Shown: positions 61,701 to 64,000 of the stretch, one piece after another
Layout of the letters: the number at the start of each line of letters is the position of its first letter
How positions within the stretch are numbered: the stretch's first letter is position 1
Assembly (NCBI RefSeq): GCF_051014685.1
Contig: NW_027478395.1
Span: forward strand, 1,178,001 to 1,242,000
From: Ptiloglossa arizonensis
Lineage: Eukaryota > Arthropoda > Insecta > Hymenoptera > Colletidae
Length of the DNA: 64,000 bases
Direction of reading: 5' to 3'
Notes under the pieces: generated by a model
What the model was told of the DNA's origin: nothing
Database searches by the model: none
What the model saw: the letters and a program-made list of their open reading frames with translations, nothing else
Made by a program: the position numbers and the translations under genes

Positions 61701-64000
61701 GGAGTTAGAAGCTGAGAAACGGTTGAGAAGGCAACTAATTTTTCGCACTTCTGCTGCTCCAAACGCTTAATCAGAATGGCCTAGGGAAAAAATACACATA
61801 CCGTTGTAATCGGGCGAGTTTCTACATTCAGACGCAGCAGGAATTTTTGGGTTTGGTCAATCCGTTCGCGAGATACGGGAGTTTGAAGCTAAGAAATGGT
61901 AGAGAAGACAACAAATTTTTCGCACTTCTGCTGCTCCAAACGCTTAACCAGAATGGCCTAGGGAAAAAATACACATACCGTTGTAATCGGACGAGTTTCT
62001 ACTTTCAGATGTAGTAGGATATTTTTGGGTTTGGTCAATCCGTTCGCGAGATGTGGGAGTTTGAAGCTAAGATGTGGTTGAGAAAACAACAAATTTTTCG
62101 CACTTCTGCTGCTCCAATCGCTTAACCAGAATGGCCTAGGGAAAAATACACATGCCGTTGTAATCGGGCGAGCTTCTACATTCATATGTAATAGAAATTT
62201 TTGCGTTTGGTCAATCCGTTCGCGAGATATGGGAGTTGGAAGCTAATAAATGGTTGAGAAGGCAACAAATTTTTCGCACTTCTGTTACCCCAAACGCTTA
62301 ACCAGAACGGCCTAGGGAAAAAATACACATACCGTTGTAATCGGGCAAGTTTCTACATTCAGACGCAGCAGCAATTTTTGGGTGTGGTCAATCCGTTCGC
62401 GCGATATGGGAGTTTGAAGCTAAGAAATGTTTGAGAAGGCAATAAATTTTTCGCACTTCTGCTGCTCCAAACGCTTAACCAGAATGGCCTAGGGAAAAAT
62501 ACACATGCCGTTGTAATCGGGCGAGATTCTACTTTCATATGTAATAGAAATTTTTGGGTGTGGTCAATCCGTGCGCGAGATATGGGAGTTTGAAGCTAAG
62601 AAATGCTTGAGAAGGCAACAAATTTTTCGCACTTCTGCTGCTCCAAACTCTTAACCAGAATGGCCTAGAAAAAAAAATACACATACGGTTGTAATCGGGC
62701 GAGTTTCTACATTCAGACGCAATAGGAATTTTTGGGTTTGGTCAATCCGTTCGCGAGATATGGGAGTTGGAAGCCAAGAAATGGTTGAGAAGGCAACAAA
62801 TTTTGCGCATTTCAGCTGCTCCAAACGCTTAACCAGAATGGCCTTTGGAAAAAATACACAAACCGTTGTTATCGTACGAGTTTCTACTTTCAGACGCAAT
62901 AGGAATTTTTGGGTTTGGTAAATCCGTTCGCGAGATGCGGGAGTTTGAAGCTGAGAAATGGTTGAGAAGGCAACAAATTTTTCGCACTTCTGCTGCTCCA
63001 AACGCTTAATCAGAATGGCCTAGGGAAAAAATACACATACCGTTGTAATCGGGCGAGTTTCTACATTCAGACGCAGCAGGAATTTTTGGGTTTGGTCAAT
63101 CCGTTCGCGAGATATGGGAGTTTGAAGCTAAGAAATGGTTGAGAAGACAACAAATTTTTCGCACTTCTGCTCCTCCAAACGCTTAACCAGAATGGCCAAG
63201 GGAAAAATACACATACCGTTGTAATCGGGCGAGTTTCTACATTCAGACGCAATAGGAATTTTTGGGTTTGGTCAATCCGTTCGCGAGATATGGGAGTTGG
63301 AAGCAAAGAAATGGTTGAGAAGGCAGCAAATTTTGCGCATTTCAGCTGCTCCAAACGCTTAACCAGAATGGCCTTGGAAAAAAATACACATAGCGTTGTT
63401 ATCGTATGAGTTGCTACTTTCAGACGCAATAGGAATTTTTGGGTTTGGTCAATCCGTTCGCGAGATATGGGAGTTTGAAGCTAAGATATGCTTGAGAAGG
63501 CAACAAATTTTTCGCACTTCTGCTGCTCCAAACGCTTAACCAGAGTGGCCTAGGGAAAAATGCACATACTGTTGTAATCGGGCGAGTTTCTACATTCAGA
63601 CGCAGTAGGAATTGTGGGGTTTGGTCAATCCGTTCGCGAGATATAGGAGTTTGAAGCTAAGAAATGGTTGAGAAGGCAACAAATTTTTCGCACTTCTGCT
63701 GCTCCAAACGCTTAACCAGAATGGCCTAGGGAAAAAATACACACCGTTGTAATCGGGCGAGTTTCTACATTCAGACGCAGCAGGAATTTTTGGGTTTGGT
63801 CAATCCGTTCGCGAGATATGGGTGTTTGAAGCTAAGAAATGCTTGAGAAGCACACAAATTTTTCGCACTTCTGTTGCTCCAAACGCTTAATCAGAATGGC
63901 CTAGTGAAAAAATACACGTACCTTTGTAATCGGGCGAGTTTCTACTTTCAGATGTAGTAGGAATTTTTTGGTTTGGTCAATCCGTTCGCGAGATGTGGGA

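Larger units (their letters stand above)
1..64000 (+). repeat. 177-bp tandem satellite array filling the window
   Basis: The unit beginning tgggag recurs at 1, 178, 355 and 532, which is exactly 177 bp apart, and the register holds to the end of the window apart from small indels (176-bp copies with one T or A fewer, a few +5 and +30 copies). About 360 monomers are present, all in the same orientation, with no interrupting sequence. Conserved blocks are the AvrII-type cctagg (82-87), the segment around the CENP-B-like motif (101-117) and the NruI-type tcgcga (168-173). The main variable spot is about 131-141. A length near 177 bp is in the range common for centromeric satellites of plants and animals, so a centromeric or pericentromeric role is a reasonable inference, not shown. 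Both ends run out of the window, so the true array is longer. Confidence 0.98.
26251..64000 (+). repeat. Satellite subfamily B block
   Basis: From about 26,260 onward the monomers switch to caacaaatttt, gaagctaag, frequent agatgtggg and ctacattcag (first seen about 26,465). New cassette alleles appear (atgtagta, atatagta, atatgtaata), as do the ccttggg and cgtacgag variants. The block contains many short-range and long-range segmental duplications, listed separately, but no single dominant higher-order period. No gene, RNA gene or mobile element is visible. The right edge is outside the window. Confidence 0.9.

Noticed and set aside
777..63429. Dozens of open frames of 60-120 codons on both strands, with similar peptides
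   Set aside because: They repeat with the satellite period, start and stop at monomer variants, overlap each other in several frames and have no recognisable domain, promoter or ribosome-site context. They are shadows of a 177-bp repeat divisible by three.
1..64000. CRISPR array (regular repeats)
   Set aside because: The 177-bp units are contiguous and similar along their whole length. There are no short conserved repeats separated by unique spacers and no cas genes.
1..64000. Bacterial or viral repetitive protein gene or surface-protein repeat region
   Set aside because: No frame stays open beyond about 120 codons in 64 kb, and stop codons recur in every frame.
1..64000. Known satellite families (human alpha satellite, Arabidopsis 178-bp repeat)
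   Set aside because: Length is similar, but beyond the short CENP-B-like stretch the sequence does not resemble either as I know them. I could not search a database, so the family stays unnamed.
1..64000. Transposon insertion, inversion or unique island within the array
   Set aside because: Every stretch I read continues the same monomer in the same orientation. Length changes are only small indels, the 5-bp and 30-bp insertions, and whole-monomer steps.

Overview
The window is one uninterrupted tandem satellite array. A monomer of about 177 bp repeats head to tail, always in the same orientation, from base 1 to base 64000 (roughly 360 copies). I found no gene, RNA gene, transposon, CRISPR array or unique sequence. 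The short open frames (up to about 120 codons) are by-products of the repeat: 177 is 3 x 59, so a frame is kept from copy to copy until a variant stop codon ends it. An array of this size and monomer length points to a eukaryotic chromosome, most likely centromeric or pericentromeric heterochromatin. Nothing here identifies the species, and I do not recognise the monomer.

Monomer anatomy, counted from the tgggag that starts the window: an A/T tract at about 38-45, an AvrII-type cctagg at 82-87, an A-run at 89-94, a CENP-B-box-like 17-mer at 101-117, a short hypervariable cassette at about 131-141, a second T tract at 143-150, and an NruI-type tcgcga at 168-173. One typical monomer (about 60,600-64,000 style) counted by hand is 44% G+C with 8 CpG, about what base composition predicts.

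Layout. Bases 1 to about 26,250 are subfamily A (gaagccaag or gaagctaag, caaaaaatttt or caacaaatttt, always ctactttca). From about 26,250 to the end is subfamily B (gaagctaag, caacaaatttt, frequent ctacattca, atgtggg and ccttggg). The switch happens inside one monomer. Within A, the first 10 kb show 12-mer and 24-mer offsets (about 2,122 and 4,243 bp). The region 11.8-24.8 kb is a two-and-a-bit copy segmental duplication of about 6.7-7.1 kb that also contains a 6-mer register (about 1,060 bp). Within B there are many local duplications: 1,591 bp (9 monomers) in direct tandem at 29.6-32.8 kb, a 4.4-kb-offset pair flanking it, an 884-bp pair at 34.4-36.0 kb, several 5-, 6- and 13-monomer offsets at 39.5-50.5 kb, and an A-B-A'-C-B' arrangement at 52.9-58.8 kb.

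The most notable observations are: a motif close to the mammalian CENP-B box in most monomers (7 of 9 core bases, 8 of 9 in four copies), mixed with monomer types in which it is destroyed; duplication breakpoints that fall near this motif and the adjacent hypervariable cassette; and five monomers enlarged by a 30-bp internal duplication. All duplication limits were read by eye and are accurate to a few tens of bases at best.
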